Source of the DNA: Desmodus rotundus
Taxonomy: Eukaryota; Chordata; Mammalia; Chiroptera; Phyllostomidae
Length of the DNA stretch: 64,000 nucleotides
Reading direction: 5' to 3'
Assembly (NCBI RefSeq): GCF_022682495.2
Contig: NW_026527489.1
Location: 1-64,000, forward strand
Shown here: in pieces, positions 21,491-35,215 of the stretch
Position numbering within the stretch: the first letter of the stretch is position 1
Layout of the letters: the number at the start of each line of letters is the position of its first letter
The notes under the pieces: generated by a model
Told to the model about the DNA's origin: nothing
The model's input: the letters and a program-made list of their open reading frames with translations, nothing else
The model's database searches: none
Program-made: the position numbers and the translations under genes

Positions 21491-23009
21491 GGGTGGGTCA
21501 GGTGAGCCAAGGGAGGTGTGTGCTTGGGAGCCTGAGTGCGCATGCGCGGCCCACGTATAGGCCCGAAACGAGCCAGCCGCGGCTCGGAGAAAAGCCATCT
21601 CCTGGGGCCTCCCCATGTTCTTCCACTCCTCAAGCGTGACCCCTTTACGGATGGAGGAAAAGGGGGATCTTCGCAGTGGTGGGTTCGCGCCAGAGGGGTC
21701 TGCGTGTTTGCCTCCACGTACGCCAGGTGCCCGCACACCGGGCCCAGGTGTTTGAGCCCCGTGGAGGCAGAGGGCTGCTTATTGCTGGATGCAAGTGTCC
21801 TGCGGGGTCAAGGAACGGCATGGGCACTCCCCGGGCCACACAGGGCACCGGGCCCTTAGAGAGTTCCATGGGAAATCCCCCGCCAATGCCCCCGGTACCC
21901 AAGTCTGTCCTTAGCACACTGTCTGTGCGGGGCTGAAGGTACTGCTAGGCAGTGTGGCCTGTGGGAAATCGTGCGGTCCTCTGAGTGGCAGGGAGGGCTG
22001 CTGTTTCCCCGAACAGGTGCGCAGGGACCCTGTAAAACAACTGTGACCTCTCAAGGTGGGTCATGTGACCCCTCAAGGGTGGGGCACGTGACCTCCCAAG
22101 GGTGGGTCAGGAGACCCCACAAGGGTGGGTCACGGGACCCCAAAAGGGTAGGTCACGAGACCCCTCAAGGGTGGGGCACGTGACCCCTCAGGGGTGGGTC
22201 ACGTGACCCCTCGGGAGTGGGTCACGAGACCCCTCAGGGGTGGGTCACGTGATACCTCTGGAGTGGGTCACGTGACCCCTCGGGAGTGGGTCACGAGACC
22301 CCTCAGGGGTGGGTCACGTGATACCTCTGGAGTGGGTCACGAGACCCCTCAGGGGTGGGTCACGTGACCCCTCCGGGGTGGCTCCCCTGACCCCTCAGGG
22401 GTGGGTGACGTGACCCCTCAACAGTGGTTCAGGAGACACGTCAAGGGTGGGTCCCGTGACCCGAGGGAGGCTTGTGGTGGGGTGCCTGACTGCGCACTCG
22501 CGGCCCGCTTATAGGCCCGAAATGAGCCAGCCGCGGCTCGGAGAAAGGCCATCTCCTGGGGGCCTCCCCATGTTCCTCCACTCCTCAAGGAGGACCCCTT
22601 TACGGATGGAAGAAAAGGGGGATCTTCGCAGTGGTGGGTTCCGGCCAGAGGCGTCTGCGGGTTTGCCTGCACGTACGCCAGGTGCTCGCACAACGGGCCC
22701 AGGTGTTTGAGCCCCGTGGAGGCAGAGGGCTGCTTATTGCTGGATGATAGTGTCCTGCAGGGTTAAGGGACGGCGTGGGCACTCCCAGGGCCACAGAGGG
22801 CACCTGGCCTTTAGAGAGTTCCCTGGAAAATTCCCCGCCCAGGCCCCTGGTCCACAAGTCTATCCTGCGTACAGTGTCTGTGCGAGGCTGGGAGTGCTTC
22901 TGGGCAGTGTTCCCCAGGGGAAATCGCGTGGTCCTCTAGGTGGCAGGGAGGGCTCCTGTGTCCACGGACAGGTGCCCAGGGACCCTGTGGAACTGCTGTG
23001 ACCTCTAAA
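21491..23009. repeat. Unit 15 (B type V, NRF1-like site altered)
   Basis: A half 21491-22054 with a four-G run; minisatellite 22055-22420 (16 repeats); B half 22421-23009; CTCF-like motif 22933-22946; altered NRF1-like site 22491-22502. Matches unit 7 at an offset of 12,316 bp. Confidence 0.95.
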
Positions 23010-24529
23010 GGGTGGGTCAGGTGAGCCAAGGGAGGTGTGTGCTTGGGAGCCTGAGTGCGCATGCGCGGCCCACGTATAGGCCCGAAACGAGCCAGCCGCG
23101 GCTCGGAGAAAAGCCATCTCCTGGGGGCCTCCCCATGTTCTTCCACTCCTCAAGCGTGACCCCTTTACGGATGGAGGAAAAGGGGGATCTTCGCAGTGGT
23201 GGGTTCACGCCAGAGGGGTCTGCGGGTTTGCCTCCACGTACGCCAGGTGCCCGCACACCGGGCCCAGGTGTTTGAGCCCCGTGGAGGCAGAGGGCTGCTT
23301 ATTGCTGGATGCAAGTGTCCTGCGGGGTCAAGGAACGGCATGGGCACTACCCGGGCCACACAGGGCACCGGGCCCTTAGAGAGTTCCATGGGAAATCCCC
23401 CGCCCATGCCCCCGGTACCCAAGTCTGTCCTTAGCACACTGTCTGTGCGGGGCTGAAGGTACTGCTAGGCAGTGTGGCCTGTGGGAAATCGTGCGGTCCT
23501 CTGAGTGGCAGGGAGGGCTGCTGTTTCCCCGAACAGGTGCGCAGGGACCCTGTAAAACAGCTGTGACCTCTCAAGGTGGGTCATGTGACCCCTCAAGGGT
23601 GGGGCACGTGACCTCCCAAGGGTGGGTCAGGAGACCCCACAAGGGTGGGTCACGGGACCCCTCAAGGGTGGGTCACGAGACCCCTCAAGGGTTGGTCACG
23701 TGACCCCAAAAGGGTAGGTCACGAGACCCCTCAAGGGTGGGTCACGTGACCCCTCAGGGGTGGGTCACGTGACCCCTCAGAGGTGGGTCACGTGACCCCT
23801 CGGGAGTGGGTCACGAGACCCCTCAGGGGTGGGTCACGTGATACCTCTGGAGTGGGTCACGAGACCCCTCAGGGGTGGGTCACGTGACCCCTCCGGGGTG
23901 GCTCCCGTGACCCCTCAGGGGTGGGTGACGTGACCCCTCAACAGTGGTTCAGGAGACACGTCAAGGGTGGGTCCCGTGACCCGAGGGAGGCTTGTGGTGG
24001 GGTGCCTGACTGCGCACGCGCGGCCCGCTTATAGGCCCGAAATGAGCCAGCCGCGGCTCGGAGAAAAGCCATCTCCTGGGGGCCTCCCCATGTTCCTCCA
24101 CTCCTCAAGGAGGACCCCTTTACGGATGGAAGAAAAGGGGTATCTTCGCAGTGGAGGGTTCGGGCCAGAGGGGTCTGCGGGTTTGCCTGCACGTACGCCA
24201 GGTGCTCGCACAACGGGCCCAGGTGTTTGAGCCCCGTGGAGGCAGAGGGCTGCTTATTGCTGGATGATAGTGTCCTGCAGGGTTAAGGGACGGCGTGGGC
24301 ACTCCCAGGGCGACAGAGGGCACCTGGCCTTTAGAGAGTTCCCTGGAAAATTCCCCGCCCAGGCCCCTGGTCCACAAGTCTATCCTGCGTACAGTGTCTG
24401 TGCGACGCTGGGAGTGCTTCTGGGCAGTGTTCCCCAGGGGAAATCGCGTGGTCCTCTAGGTGGCAGGGAGGGCTCCTGTGTCCACGGACAGGTGCCCAGG
24501 GACCCTGTGGAACTGCTGTGACCTCTAAA
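23010..24529. repeat. Unit 16 (B type U)
   Basis: A half 23010-23574; minisatellite 23575-23940 (16 repeats); B half 23941-24529; CTCF-like motif 24453-24466. Carries the unit 6 and 24 variants. The V-U-V order of units 15-17 is found nowhere else in the window. Confidence 0.95.
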
Positions 24530-26049
24530 GGGTGGGTCAGGTGAGCCAAGGGAGGTGTGTGCTTGGGAGCCTGAGTGCGCATGCGCGGCCCACGTATAGG
24601 CCCGAAACGAGCCAGCCGCGGCTCGGAGAAAAGCCATCTCCTGGGGGCCTCCCCATGTTCTTCCACTCCTCAAGCGTGACCCCTTTACGGATGGAGGAAA
24701 AGGGGGATCTTCGCAGTGGTGGGTTCGCGCCAGAGGGGTCTGCGTGTTTGCCTCCACGTACGCCAGGTGCCCGCACACCGGGCCCAGGTGTTTGAGCCCC
24801 GTGGAGGCAGAGGGCTGCTTATTGCTGGATGCAAGTGTCCTGCGGGGTCAAGGAACGGCATGGGCACTCCCCGGGCCACACAGGGCACCGGGCCCTTAGA
24901 GAGTTCCATGGGAAATCCCCCGCCAATGCCCCCGGTACCCAAGTCTGTCCTTAGCACACTGTCTGTGCGGGGCTGAAGGTACTGCTAGGCAATGTGGCCT
25001 GTGGGAAATCGTGCGGTCCTCTGAGTGGCAGGGAGGGCTGCTGTTTCCCCGAACAGGTGCGCAGGGACCCTGTAAAACAACTGTGACCTCTCAAGGTGGG
25101 TCATGTGACCCCTCAAGGGTGGGGCACGTGACCTCCCAAGGGTGGGTCAGGAGACCCCACAAGGGTGGGTCACGGGACCCCAAAAGGGTAGGTCACGAGA
25201 CCCCTCAAGGGTGGGGCACGTGACCCCTCAGGGGTGGGTCACGTGACCCCTCGGGAGTGGGTCACGAGACCCCTCAGGGGTGGGTCACGTGATACCTCTG
25301 GAGTGGGTCACGTGACCAGTCGGGAGTGGGTCACGAGACCCCTCAGGGGTGGGTCACGTGATACCTCTGGAGTGGGTCACGAGACCCCTCAGGGGTGGGT
25401 CACGTGACCCCTCCGGGGTGGCTCCCCTGACCCCTCAGGGGTGGGTGACGTGACCCCTCAACAGTGGTTCAGGAGACACGTCAAGGGTGGGTCCCGTGAC
25501 CCGAGGGAGGCTTGTGGTGGGGTGCCTGACTGCGCACTCGCGGCCCGCTTATAGGCCCGAAATGAGCCAGCCGCGGCTCGGAGAAAGGCCATCTCCTGGG
25601 GGCCTCCCCATGTTCCTCCACTCCTCAAGGAGGACCCCTTTACGGATGGAAGAAAAGGGGGATCTTCGCAGTGGTGGGTTCCGGCCAGAGGCGTCTGCGG
25701 GTTTGCCTGCACGTACGCCAGGTGCTCGCACAACGGGCCCAGGTGTTTGAGCCCCGTGGAGGCAGAGGGCTGCTTATTGCTGGATGATAGTGTCCTGCAG
25801 GGTTAAGGGACGGCGTGGGCACTCCCAGGGCCACAGAGGGCACCTGGCCTTTAGAGAGTTCCCTGGAAAATTCCTCGCCCAGGCCCTTGGTCCACAAGTC
25901 TATCCTGGGTACAGTGTCTGTGCGAGGCTGGGAGTGCTTCTGGGCAGTGTTCCCCAGGGGAAATCGCGTGGTCCTCTAGGTGGCAGGGAGGGCTCCTGTG
26001 TCCACGGACAGGTGCCCAGGGACCCTGTGGAACTGCTGTGACCTCTAAA
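24530..26049. repeat. Unit 17 (B type V, NRF1-like site altered)
   Basis: A half 24530-25094; minisatellite 25095-25460 (16 repeats, with a private GTGACCAGTCGGG); B half 25461-26049; CTCF-like motif 25973-25986; altered NRF1-like site 25531-25542. Shares AGGCAATGTGG with unit 26. Confidence 0.95.
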
Positions 26050-27615
26050 GGGTGGGTCAGGTGAGCCAAGGGAGGTGTGTGCTTGGGAGCCTGAGTGCGC
26101 ATGTGCGGCCCACGTATAGGCCCGAAACGAGCCAGCCGCGGCTTGGAGAAAAGCCATCTCCTGGGGGCCTCCCCATGTTCTTCCACTCCTCAAGCGTGAC
26201 CCCTTTACGGATGGAGGAAAAGGGGGATCTTCGCAGTGGTGGGTTCGCGCCAGGGGGGTCTGCGGGTTTGCCTCCACGTACGCCAGGTGCCCGCACACCG
26301 GGCCCAGGTGTTTGAGCCCCGTGGAGGCAGAGGGCTGCTTATTGCTGGATGCAAGTGTCCTGCGGGGTCAAGGAACGGCATGGGCACTCCCCGGGCCACA
26401 CAGGGCACCGGGCCCTTAGAGAGTTCCATGGGAAATCCCCCGCCCATGCCCCCGGTACCCAAGTCTGTCCTTAGCACACTGTCTGTGCGGGGCTGAAGGT
26501 ACTGCTAGGCAGTGTGGCCTGTGGGAAATCGTGCGGTCCTCTGAGTGGCAGGGAGGGCTGCTGTTTCCCCGAACAGGTGCGCAGGGACCCTGTAAAACAG
26601 CTGTGACCTCTGAAGGTGGGTCATGTGACCCCTCAAGGGTGGGGCACGTGACCTCCCAAGGGTGGGTCAGGAGACCCCACAAGGGTGGGTCACGGGACCC
26701 CTCAAGGGTGGGTCACGAGACCCCTCAAGGGTTGGTCACGTGACCCCAAAAGGGTAGGTCACGAGACCCCTCAAGGGTGGGTCACGTGACCCCTCAGGGG
26801 TGGGTCACGTGACCCCTCGGGAGTAGGTCACGTGACCCCTCGGGAGTGGGTCACGAGACCCCTCAGGGGTGGGTCACGTGACCCCTCGGGAGTGGGTCAC
26901 GAGACCCCTCATGGGTGGGTCACGTGATACCTCTGGTGTGGGTCACGAGACCCCTCAGGGGTGGGTCACGTGACCCCTCCGGGGTGGCTCCCGTGACGCC
27001 TCAGGGGTGGGTGACGTGACCCCTCAACAGTGGTTCAGGAGACACGTCAAGGGTGGGTCCCGTGACCCGAGGGAGGCTTGTGGTGGGGAGCCTGAGTGCG
27101 CACGCGCGGCCCGCTTATAGGCCCGAAATGAGCCAGCCGCGGCTCGGAGAAAAGCCATCTCCTGAGGGCCTCCCCATGTTCCTCCACTCCTCAAGGAGGA
27201 CCCCTTTACGGATGGAAGAAAAGGGGGATCTTCGCAGTGGTGGGTTCGGGCCAGAGCGGTCTGCGGGTTTGCCTGCACGTACACCAGGTGCTCGCACAAC
27301 GGGCCCAGGTGTTTGAGCCCCGTGGAGGCAGAGGGATGCTTATTGCTGGATGATAGTGTCCTGCAGGGTTAAGGGACGGCGTGGGCACTCCCAGGGCGAC
27401 AGAGGGCACCTGGCCTTTAGAGAGTTCCCTGGAAAATTCCCCGCCCTGGCCCCTGGTCCACAAGTCTATCCTGGGTACAGTGTCTGTGCGACGCTGGGAG
27501 TGCTTCTGGGCAGTGTTCCCCAGGGGAAATCGCGTGGTCCTCTAGGTGGCAGGGAGGGCTCCTGTGTCCACGGACAGGTGCCCAGGGACCCTGTGGAACT
27601 GCTGTGACCTCTAAA
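26050..27615. repeat. Unit 18 (B type X, A-half NRF1-like site altered)
   Basis: A half 26050-26614; minisatellite 26615-27026 (18 repeats); B half 27027-27615; CTCF-like motif 27539-27552. The A-half NRF1-like site at 26096-26107 reads TGCGCATGTGCG. The B half combines CTCCTGAGGG with CCAGAGCGGTC, plus private ACGTACACCAGG and AGAGGGATGC. Confidence 0.95.
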
Positions 27616-29181
27616 GGGTGGGTCAGGTGAGCCAAGGGAGGTGTGTGCTTGGGAGCCTGAGTGCGCATGCGCGGCCCACAGATAGGCCCGAAACGAGCCA
27701 GCCGCGGCTCGGAGAAAAGCCATCTCCTGGGGGCCTCCCCATGTTCTTCCACTCCTCAAGCGTGACCCCTTTACGGATGGAGGAAAAGGGGGATCTTCGC
27801 AGTGGTGGGTTCGCGCCAGAGGGGTCTGCGGGTTTGCCTCCACGTACGCCAGGTGCCCGCACACCGGGCCCAGGTGTTTGAGCCCCGTGGAGGCAGAGGG
27901 CTGCTTATTGCTGGATGCAAGTGTCCTGCGGGGTCAAGGAACGGCATGGGCACTCCCCGGGCCACACAGGGCACCGGGCCCTTAGAGAGTTCCATGGGAA
28001 ATCCCCCGCCCATGCCCCCAGTACCCAAGTCTGTCCTTAGCACACTGTCTGTGCGGGGCTGAAGGTACTGCTAGGCAGTGTGGCCTGTGGGAAATCGTGC
28101 GGTCCTCTGAGTGGCAGGGAGGGCTGCTGTTTCCCCGAACAGGTGCGCAGGGACCCTGTAAAACAGCTGTGACCTCTCAAGGTGGGTCATGTGACCCCTC
28201 AAGGGTGGGGCACGTGACCTCCCAAGGGTGGGTCAGGAGACCCCACAAGGGTGGGTCACGGGACCCCTCAAGGGTTGGTCACGTGACCCCAAAAGGGTAG
28301 GTCACGAGACCCCTCAAGGGTGGGTCACGTGACCCCTCAGGGGTGGGTCACGTGACCCCTCGGGAGTGGGTCACGAGACCCCTCAGGGGTGGGTCACGTG
28401 ACCCCTCGGGAGTGGGTCACGAGACCCCTCAGGGGTGGGTCACGTGACCCCTCGGGAGTGGGTCACGAGACCCCTCAGTGGTGGGTCAGGTGATACCTCT
28501 GGAGTGGGTCACGAGACCCCTCAGGGGTGGGTCACGTGACCCCTCCGGGGTGGCTCCCGTGACCCCTCAGGGGTGGGTGACGTGACCCCTCAACAGTGGT
28601 TCAGGAGACACGTCAAGGGTGGGTCCCGTGACCCGAGGGAGGCTTGTGGTGGGGAGCCTGAGTGCGCACGCGCGGCCCGCTTATAGGCCCGAAATGAGCC
28701 AGCCGCGGCTCGGAGAAAAGCCATCTCCTGGGGGCCTCCCCATGTTCCTCCACTCCTCAAGGAGGACCCCTTTACGGATGGAAGAAAAGGGGGATCTTCG
28801 CAGTGGTGGGTTCCGGCCAGAGGCGTCTGCGGGTTTGCCTGCACGTACGCCAGGTGCTCGCACAACGGGCCCAGGTGTTTGAGCCCCGTGGAGGCAGAGG
28901 GCTGCTTATTGCTGGATGATAGTGTCCTGCAGGGTTAAGGGACGGCGTGGGCACTCCCAGGGCCACAGAGGGCACCTGGCCTTTAGAGAGTTCCCTGGAA
29001 AATTCCTCGCCCAGGCCCTTGGTCCACAAGTCTATCCTGGGTACAGTGTCTGTGCGAGGCTGGGAGTGCTTCTGGGCAGTGTTCCCCAGGGGAAATCGCG
29101 TGGTCCTCTAGGTGGCAGGGAGGGCTCCTGTGTCCACGGACAGGTGCCCAGGGACCCTGTGGAACTGGTGTGACCTCCAAA
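27616..29181. repeat. Unit 19 (B type Q)
   Basis: A half 27616-28180; minisatellite 28181-28592 (18 repeats); B half 28593-29181; CTCF-like motif 29105-29118. The A half shares CCCACAGATAGG and CCCCCAGTACC only with unit 1. Confidence 0.95.
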
Positions 29182-30701
29182 GGGTGGGTCAGGTGAGCCA
29201 AGGGAGGTGTGTGCTTGGGAGCCTGAGTGCGCATGCGCGGCCCACGTATAGGCCCGAAACGAGCCAGCCGCGGCTCGGAGAAAAGCCATCTCCTGGGGGC
29301 CTCCCCATGTTCTTCCACTCCTCAAGCGTGACCCCTTTACGGATGGAGGAAAAGGGGGATCTTCGCAGTGGTGGGTTCGCGCCAGAGGGGTCTGCGGGTT
29401 TGCCTCCACGTACGCCAGGTGCCCGCACACCGGGCCCAGGTGTTTGAGCCCCGTGGAGGCAGAGGGCTGCTTATTGCTGGATGCAAGTGTCCTGCGGGGT
29501 CAAGGAACGGCATGGGCACTCCCCGGGCCACACAGGGCACCGGGCCCTTAGAGAGTTCCATGGGAAATCCCCCGCCCATGCCCCCGGTACCCAAGTCTGT
29601 CCTTAGCACACTGTCTGTGCGGGGCTGAAGGTACTGCTAGGCAGTGTGGCCTGTGGGAAATCGTGCGGTCCTCTGAGTGGCAGGGAGGGCTGCTGTTTCC
29701 CCGAACAGGTGCGCAGGGACCCTGTAAAACAGCTGTGACCTCTCAAGGTGGGTCATGTGACCCCTCAAGGGTGGGGCACGTGACCTCCCAAGGGTGGGTC
29801 AGGAGACCCCACAAGGGTGGGTCACGGGACCCCTCAAGGGTGGGTCACGAGACCCCTCAAGGGTGGGTCACGTGACCCCTCAGGGGTGGGTCACGTGACC
29901 TCTCGGGAGTGGGTCACGTGACCCCTCGGGAGTGGGTCACGAGACCCCTCAGGGGTGGGTCACGTGACCCCTCGGGAGTGGGTCACGAGACCCCTCAGGG
30001 GTGGGTCACGTGATACCTCTGGAGTGGGTCACGAGACCCCTCAGGGGTGGGTCACGTGACCCCTCCGGGGTGGCTCCCGTGACCCCTCAGGGGTGGGTGA
30101 TGTGACCCCTCAACAGTGGTTCAGGAGACACGTCAAGGGTGGGTCCCGTGACCCGAGGGAGACTTGTGGTGGGGAGCCTGAGTGCGCACGCGCGGCCCGC
30201 TTATAGGCCCGAAATGAGCCAGCCGCGGCTGGGAGAAAGGCCATCTCCTGGGGGCCTCCCCATGTTCCTCCACTCCTCAAGGAGGACCCCTTTACGGATG
30301 GAAGAAAAGGGGGATCTTCGCAGTGGTGGGTTCCGGCCAGAGGCGTCTGCGGGTTTGCCTGCACGTACGCCAGGTGCTCGCACAACGGGCCCAGGTGTTT
30401 GAGCCCCGTGGAGGCAGAGGGCTGCTTATTGCTGGATGATAGTGTCCTGCAGGGTTAAGGGACGGCGTGGGCACTCCCAGGGCCACAGAGGGCACCTGGC
30501 CTTTAGAGAGTTCCCTGGAAAATTCCTCGCCCAGGCCCTTGGTCCACAAGTCTATCCTGGGTACAGTGTCTGTGCGAGGCTGGGAGTGCTTCTGGGCAGT
30601 GTTCCCCAGGGGAAATCGCGTGGTCCTCTAGGTGGCAGGGAGGGCTCCTGTGTCCACGGACAGGTGCCCAGGGACCCTGTGGAACTGCTGTGACCTCTAA
30701 A
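29182..30701. repeat. Unit 20 (B type R)
   Basis: A half 29182-29746; minisatellite 29747-30112 (16 repeats); B half 30113-30701; CTCF-like motif 30625-30638. Matches unit 3 at an offset of 26,110 bp. Confidence 0.95.
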
Positions 30702-32221
30702 GGGTGGGTCAGGTGAGCCAAGGGAGGTGTGTGCTTGGGAGCCTGAGTGCGCATGCGCGGCCCACGTATAGGCCCGAAACGAGCCAGCCGCGGCTCGGAG
30801 AAAAGCCATCTCCTGGGGGCCTCCCCATGTTCTTCCACTCCTCAAGCGTGACCCCTTTACGGATGGAGGAAAAGGGGGATCTTCGCAGTGGTGGGTTCGC
30901 GCCAGGGGGTTCTGCGGGTTTGCCTCCACGTACGCCAGGTGCCCGCACACCGGGCCCAGGTGTTTGAGCCCCGTGGAGGCAGAGGGCTGCTTATTGCTGG
31001 ATGCAAGTGTCCTGCGGGGTCAAGGAACGGCATGGGCACTCCCCGGGCCACTCAGGGCACCGGGCCCTTAGAGAGTTCCATGGGAAATCCCCCGCCCATG
31101 CCCCCGGTACCCAAGTCTGTCCTTAGCACACTGTCTGTGCGGGGCTGAAGGTACTGCTAGGCAGTGTGGCCTGTGGGAAATCGTGCGGTCCTCTGAGTGG
31201 CAGGGAGGGCTGCTGTTTCCCCGAACAGGTGCGCAGGGACCCTGTAAAACAGCTGTGACCTCTCAAGGTGGGTCATGTGACCCCTCAAGGGTGGGGCACG
31301 TGACCTCCCAAGGGTGGGTCAGGAGACCCCACAAGGGTGGGTCACGGGACCCCTCAAGGGTGGGTCACGAGACCCCTCAAGGGTGGGTCACGTGACCCCT
31401 CAGGGGTGGGTCACGTGACCTCTCGGGAGTGGGTCACGTGACCCCTCGGGAGTGGGTCACGAGACCCCTCAGGGGTGGGTCACGTGACCCCTCGGGAGTG
31501 GGTCACGAGACCCCTCAGGGGTGGGTCACGTGATACCTCTGGAGTGGGTCACGAGACCCCTCAGGGGTGGGTCACGTGACCCCTCCGGGGTGGCTCCCGT
31601 GACCCCTCAGGGGTGGGTGATGTGACCCCTCAACAGTGGTTCAGGAGACACGTCAAGGGTGGGTCCCGTGACCCGAGGGAGACTTGTGGTGGGGAGCCTG
31701 AGTGCGCACGCGCGGCCCGCTTATAGGCCCGAAATGAGCCAGCCGCGGCTGGGAGAAAGGCCATCTCCTGGGGGCCTCCCCATGTTCCTCCACTCCTCAA
31801 GGAGGACCCCTTTACGGATGGAAGAAAAGGGGGATCTTCGCAGTGGTGGGTTCCGGCCAGAGGCGTCTGCGGGTTTGCCTGCACGTACGCCAGGTGCTCG
31901 CACAACGGGCCCAGGTGTTTGAGCCCCGTGGAGGCAGAGGGCTGCTTATTGCTGGATGATAGTGTCCTGCAGGGTTAAGGGACGGCGTGGGCACTCCCAG
32001 GGCCACAGAGGGCACCTGGCCTTTAGAGAGTTCCCTGGAAAATTCCTCGCCCAGGCCCTTGGTCCACAAGTCTATCCTGGGTACAGTGTCTGTGCGAGGC
32101 TGGGAGTGCTTCTGGGCAGTGTTCCCCAGGGGAAATCGCGTGGTCCTCTAGGTGGCAGGGAGGGCTCCTGTGTCCACGGACAGGTGCCCAGGGACCCTGT
32201 GGAACTGCTGTGACCTCTAAA
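30702..32221. repeat. Unit 21 (B type R)
   Basis: A half 30702-31266, with the unit 4-type CCAGGGGGTTCTGC; minisatellite 31267-31632 (16 repeats); B half 31633-32221; CTCF-like motif 32145-32158. An S-lineage A half on an R-type B half: either a duplicated unit or a crossover inside one. Confidence 0.95.
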
Positions 32222-33718
32222 GGGTGGGTCAGGTGAGCCAAGGGAGGTGTGTGCTTGGGAGCCTGAGTGCGCATGCGCGGCCCACGTATAGGCCCGAAAC
32301 GAGCCAGCCGCGGCTCGGAGAAAAGCCATCTCCTGGGGGCCTCCCCATGTTCTTCCACTCCTCAAGCGTGACCCCTTTACGGATGGAGGAAAAGGGGGAT
32401 CTTCGCAGTGGTGGGTTCGCGCCAGGGGGTTCTGCGGGTTTGCCTCCACGTACGCCAGGTGCCCGCACACCGGGCCCAGGTGTTTGAGCCCCGTGGAGGC
32501 AGAGGGCTGCTTATTGCTGGATGCAAGTGTCCTGCGGGGTCAAGGAACGGCATGGGCACTCCCCGGGCCACTCAGGGCACCGGGCCCTTAGAGAGTTCCA
32601 TGGGAAATCCCCCGCCCATGCCCCCGGTACCCAAGTCTGTCCTTAGCACACTGTCTGTGCGGGGCTGAAGGTACTGCTAGGCAGTGTGGCCTGTGGGAAA
32701 TCGTGCGGTCCTCTGAGTGGCAGGGAGGGCTGCTGTTTCCCCGAACAGGTGCGCAGGGACCCTGTAAAACAGCTGTGACCTCTCAAGGTGGGTCATGTGA
32801 CCCCTCAAGGGTGGGGCACGTGACCTCCCAAGGGTGGGTCAGGAGACCCCACAAGGGTGGGTCACGGGACCCCTCAAGGGTGGGTCACGAGACCCCTCAA
32901 GGGTTGGTCACGTGACCCCAAAAGTGTAGGTAACGAGACCCCTCAAGGGTGGGTCACGTGACCCCTCAGGGGTGGGTCACGTGACCCCTCGGGAGTGGGT
33001 CACGAGACCCCTCAGGGGTGGGTCACGTGACCCCTCGGGAGTGGGTCACGAGACCCCTCAGGGGTGGGTCACGTGACCCCTCCGGGGTGGCTCCCGTGAC
33101 CCCTCAGGGGTGGGTGATGTGACTCCTCAACAGTGGTTCAGGAGACACGTCAAGGGTGGGTCCCGTGACCCGAGGGAGGCTTGTGGTGGGGAGCCTGAGT
33201 GCGCACGCGCGGCCCGCTTATAGGCCCGAAATGAGCCAGCCGCGGCTCGGAGAAAAGCCATCTCCTTGGGGCCTCCCCATGTTCCTCCACTCCTCAAGGA
33301 GGACCCCTTTACGGATGGAAGAAAAGGGGGATCTTCGCAGTGGTGGGTTCCGGCCAGAGGCGTCTGCGGGTTTGCCTGCACGTACGCCAGGTGCTCGCAC
33401 AACGGGCCCAGGTGTTTGAGCCCCGTGGAGGCAGAGGGCTGCTTATTGCTGGATGATAGTGTCCTGCAGGGTTAAGGGACGGCGTGGGCACTCCCAGGGC
33501 CACAGAGGGCACCTGGCCTTTAGAGAGTTCCCTGGAAAATTCCTCGCCCAGGCCCTTGGTCCACAAGTCTATCCTGGGTACAGTGTCTGTGCGAGGCTGG
33601 GAGTGCTTCTGGGCAGTGTTCCCCAGGGGAAATCGCGTGGTCCTCTAGGTGGCAGGGAGGGCTCCTGTGTCCACGGTTAGGTGCCCAGGGACCCTGTGGA
33701 ACTGCTGTGACCTCTAAA
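32222..33718. repeat. Unit 22 (B type S)
   Basis: A half 32222-32786; minisatellite 32787-33129 (15 repeats, three fewer than unit 4); B half 33130-33718; CTCF-like motif 33642-33655. Otherwise carries the unit 4 variants. Confidence 0.95.
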
Positions 33719-35215
33719 GGGTGGGTCAGGTGAGCCAAGGGAGGTGTGTGCTTGGGAGCCTGAGTGCGCATGCGCGGCCCACGTATAGGCCCGAAACGAG
33801 CCAGCCGCGGCTCGGAGAAAAGCCATCTCCTGGGGGCCTCCCCATGTTCCTCCACTCCTCAAGCGTGACCCCTTTACGGATGGAGGAAAAGGGGGATCTT
33901 CGCAGTGGTGGGTTCGCGCCAGAGGGGTCTGCGGGTTTGCCTCCACGTACGCCAGGTGCCCGCACACCGGGCCCAGGTGTTTGAGCCCCGTGGAGGCAGA
34001 GGGCTGCTTATTGCTGGATGCAAGTGTCCTGCGGGGTCAAGGAACGGCATGGGCACTCCCCGGGCCACACAGGGCACCGGGCCCTTAGAGAGTTCCATGG
34101 GAAATCCCCCGCCCATGCCCCCGGTACCCAAGTCTGTCCTTAGCACACTGTCTGTGCGGGGCTGAAGGTACTGCTAGGCAGTGTGGCCTGTGGGAAATCG
34201 TGCGGTCCTCTGAGTGGCAGGGAGGGCTGCTGTTTCCCCGAACAGGTGCGCAGGGACCCTGTAAAACAGCTGTCACCTCTCAAGGTGGGTCATGTGACCC
34301 CTCAAGGGTGGGGCACGTGACCTCCCAAGGGTGGGTCAGGAGACCCCTCAAGGGTGGGTCACGAGACCCCTCGGGAGTGGGTCACGAGACCCCTCACGGG
34401 TGGGTCCCGAGACCCCTCAAGGGTGGGTCACGTGACACCTCGGGAGTGGGTCACGAGACCCCTCAGGGGTGGGTCACGTGACCCCTCGGGAGTGGGTCAC
34501 GAGACCCCTCAGGGGTGGGTCACGTGACCCCTCGGGAGTGGGTCACGAGACCCCTCAGGGGTGGGTCACGTGACCCCTCCGGGGTGGCTCCCGTGACCCC
34601 TCAGGGGTGGGTGACGTGACCCCTCAACAGTGGTTCAGGAGACACGTCAAGGGTGGTTCCCGTGACCTGAGGGAGGCTTGTGGTGGGGAGCCTGAGTGCG
34701 CACGCGCGGCCCGCTTAAAGGCCGGAAATGAGCCAGCCGCGGCTCGGAGAAAAGCCATCTCCTGGGGGCCTCCCCATGTTCCTCCACTCCTCAAGGAGGA
34801 CCCCTTTACGGATGGAAGAAAAGGGGGATCTTCGCAGTGGTGGGTTCGGGCCAGAGCGGTCTGCGGGTTTGCCTGCACGTACGCCAGGTGCTCGCACAAC
34901 GGGCCCAGGTGTTTGAGCCCCGTGGAGGCAGAGGGCTGCTTATTGCTGGATGATAGTGTCCTGCAGGGTTAAGGGACGGCGTGGGCACTCCCAGGGCCAC
35001 AGAGGGCACCTGGCCTTTAGAGAGTTCCCTGGAAAATTCCCCGCCCAGGCCCCTGGTCCACAAGTCTATCCTGCGTACAGTGTCTGTGCGAGGCTGGGAG
35101 TGCTTCTGGGCAGTGTTCCCCAGGGGAAATCGCGTGGTCCTCTAGGTGGCAGGGAGGGCTCCTGTGTCCACGGACAGGTGCCCAGGGACCCTGTGGAACT
35201 GCTGTGACCTCTAAA
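33719..35215. repeat. Unit 23 (B type T)
   Basis: A half 33719-34283; minisatellite 34284-34626 (15 repeats); B half 34627-35215; CTCF-like motif 35139-35152. Near-identical to unit 5; one visible difference is GGTGCCCGCAC here against GGTGCCTGCAC in unit 5. Confidence 0.95.
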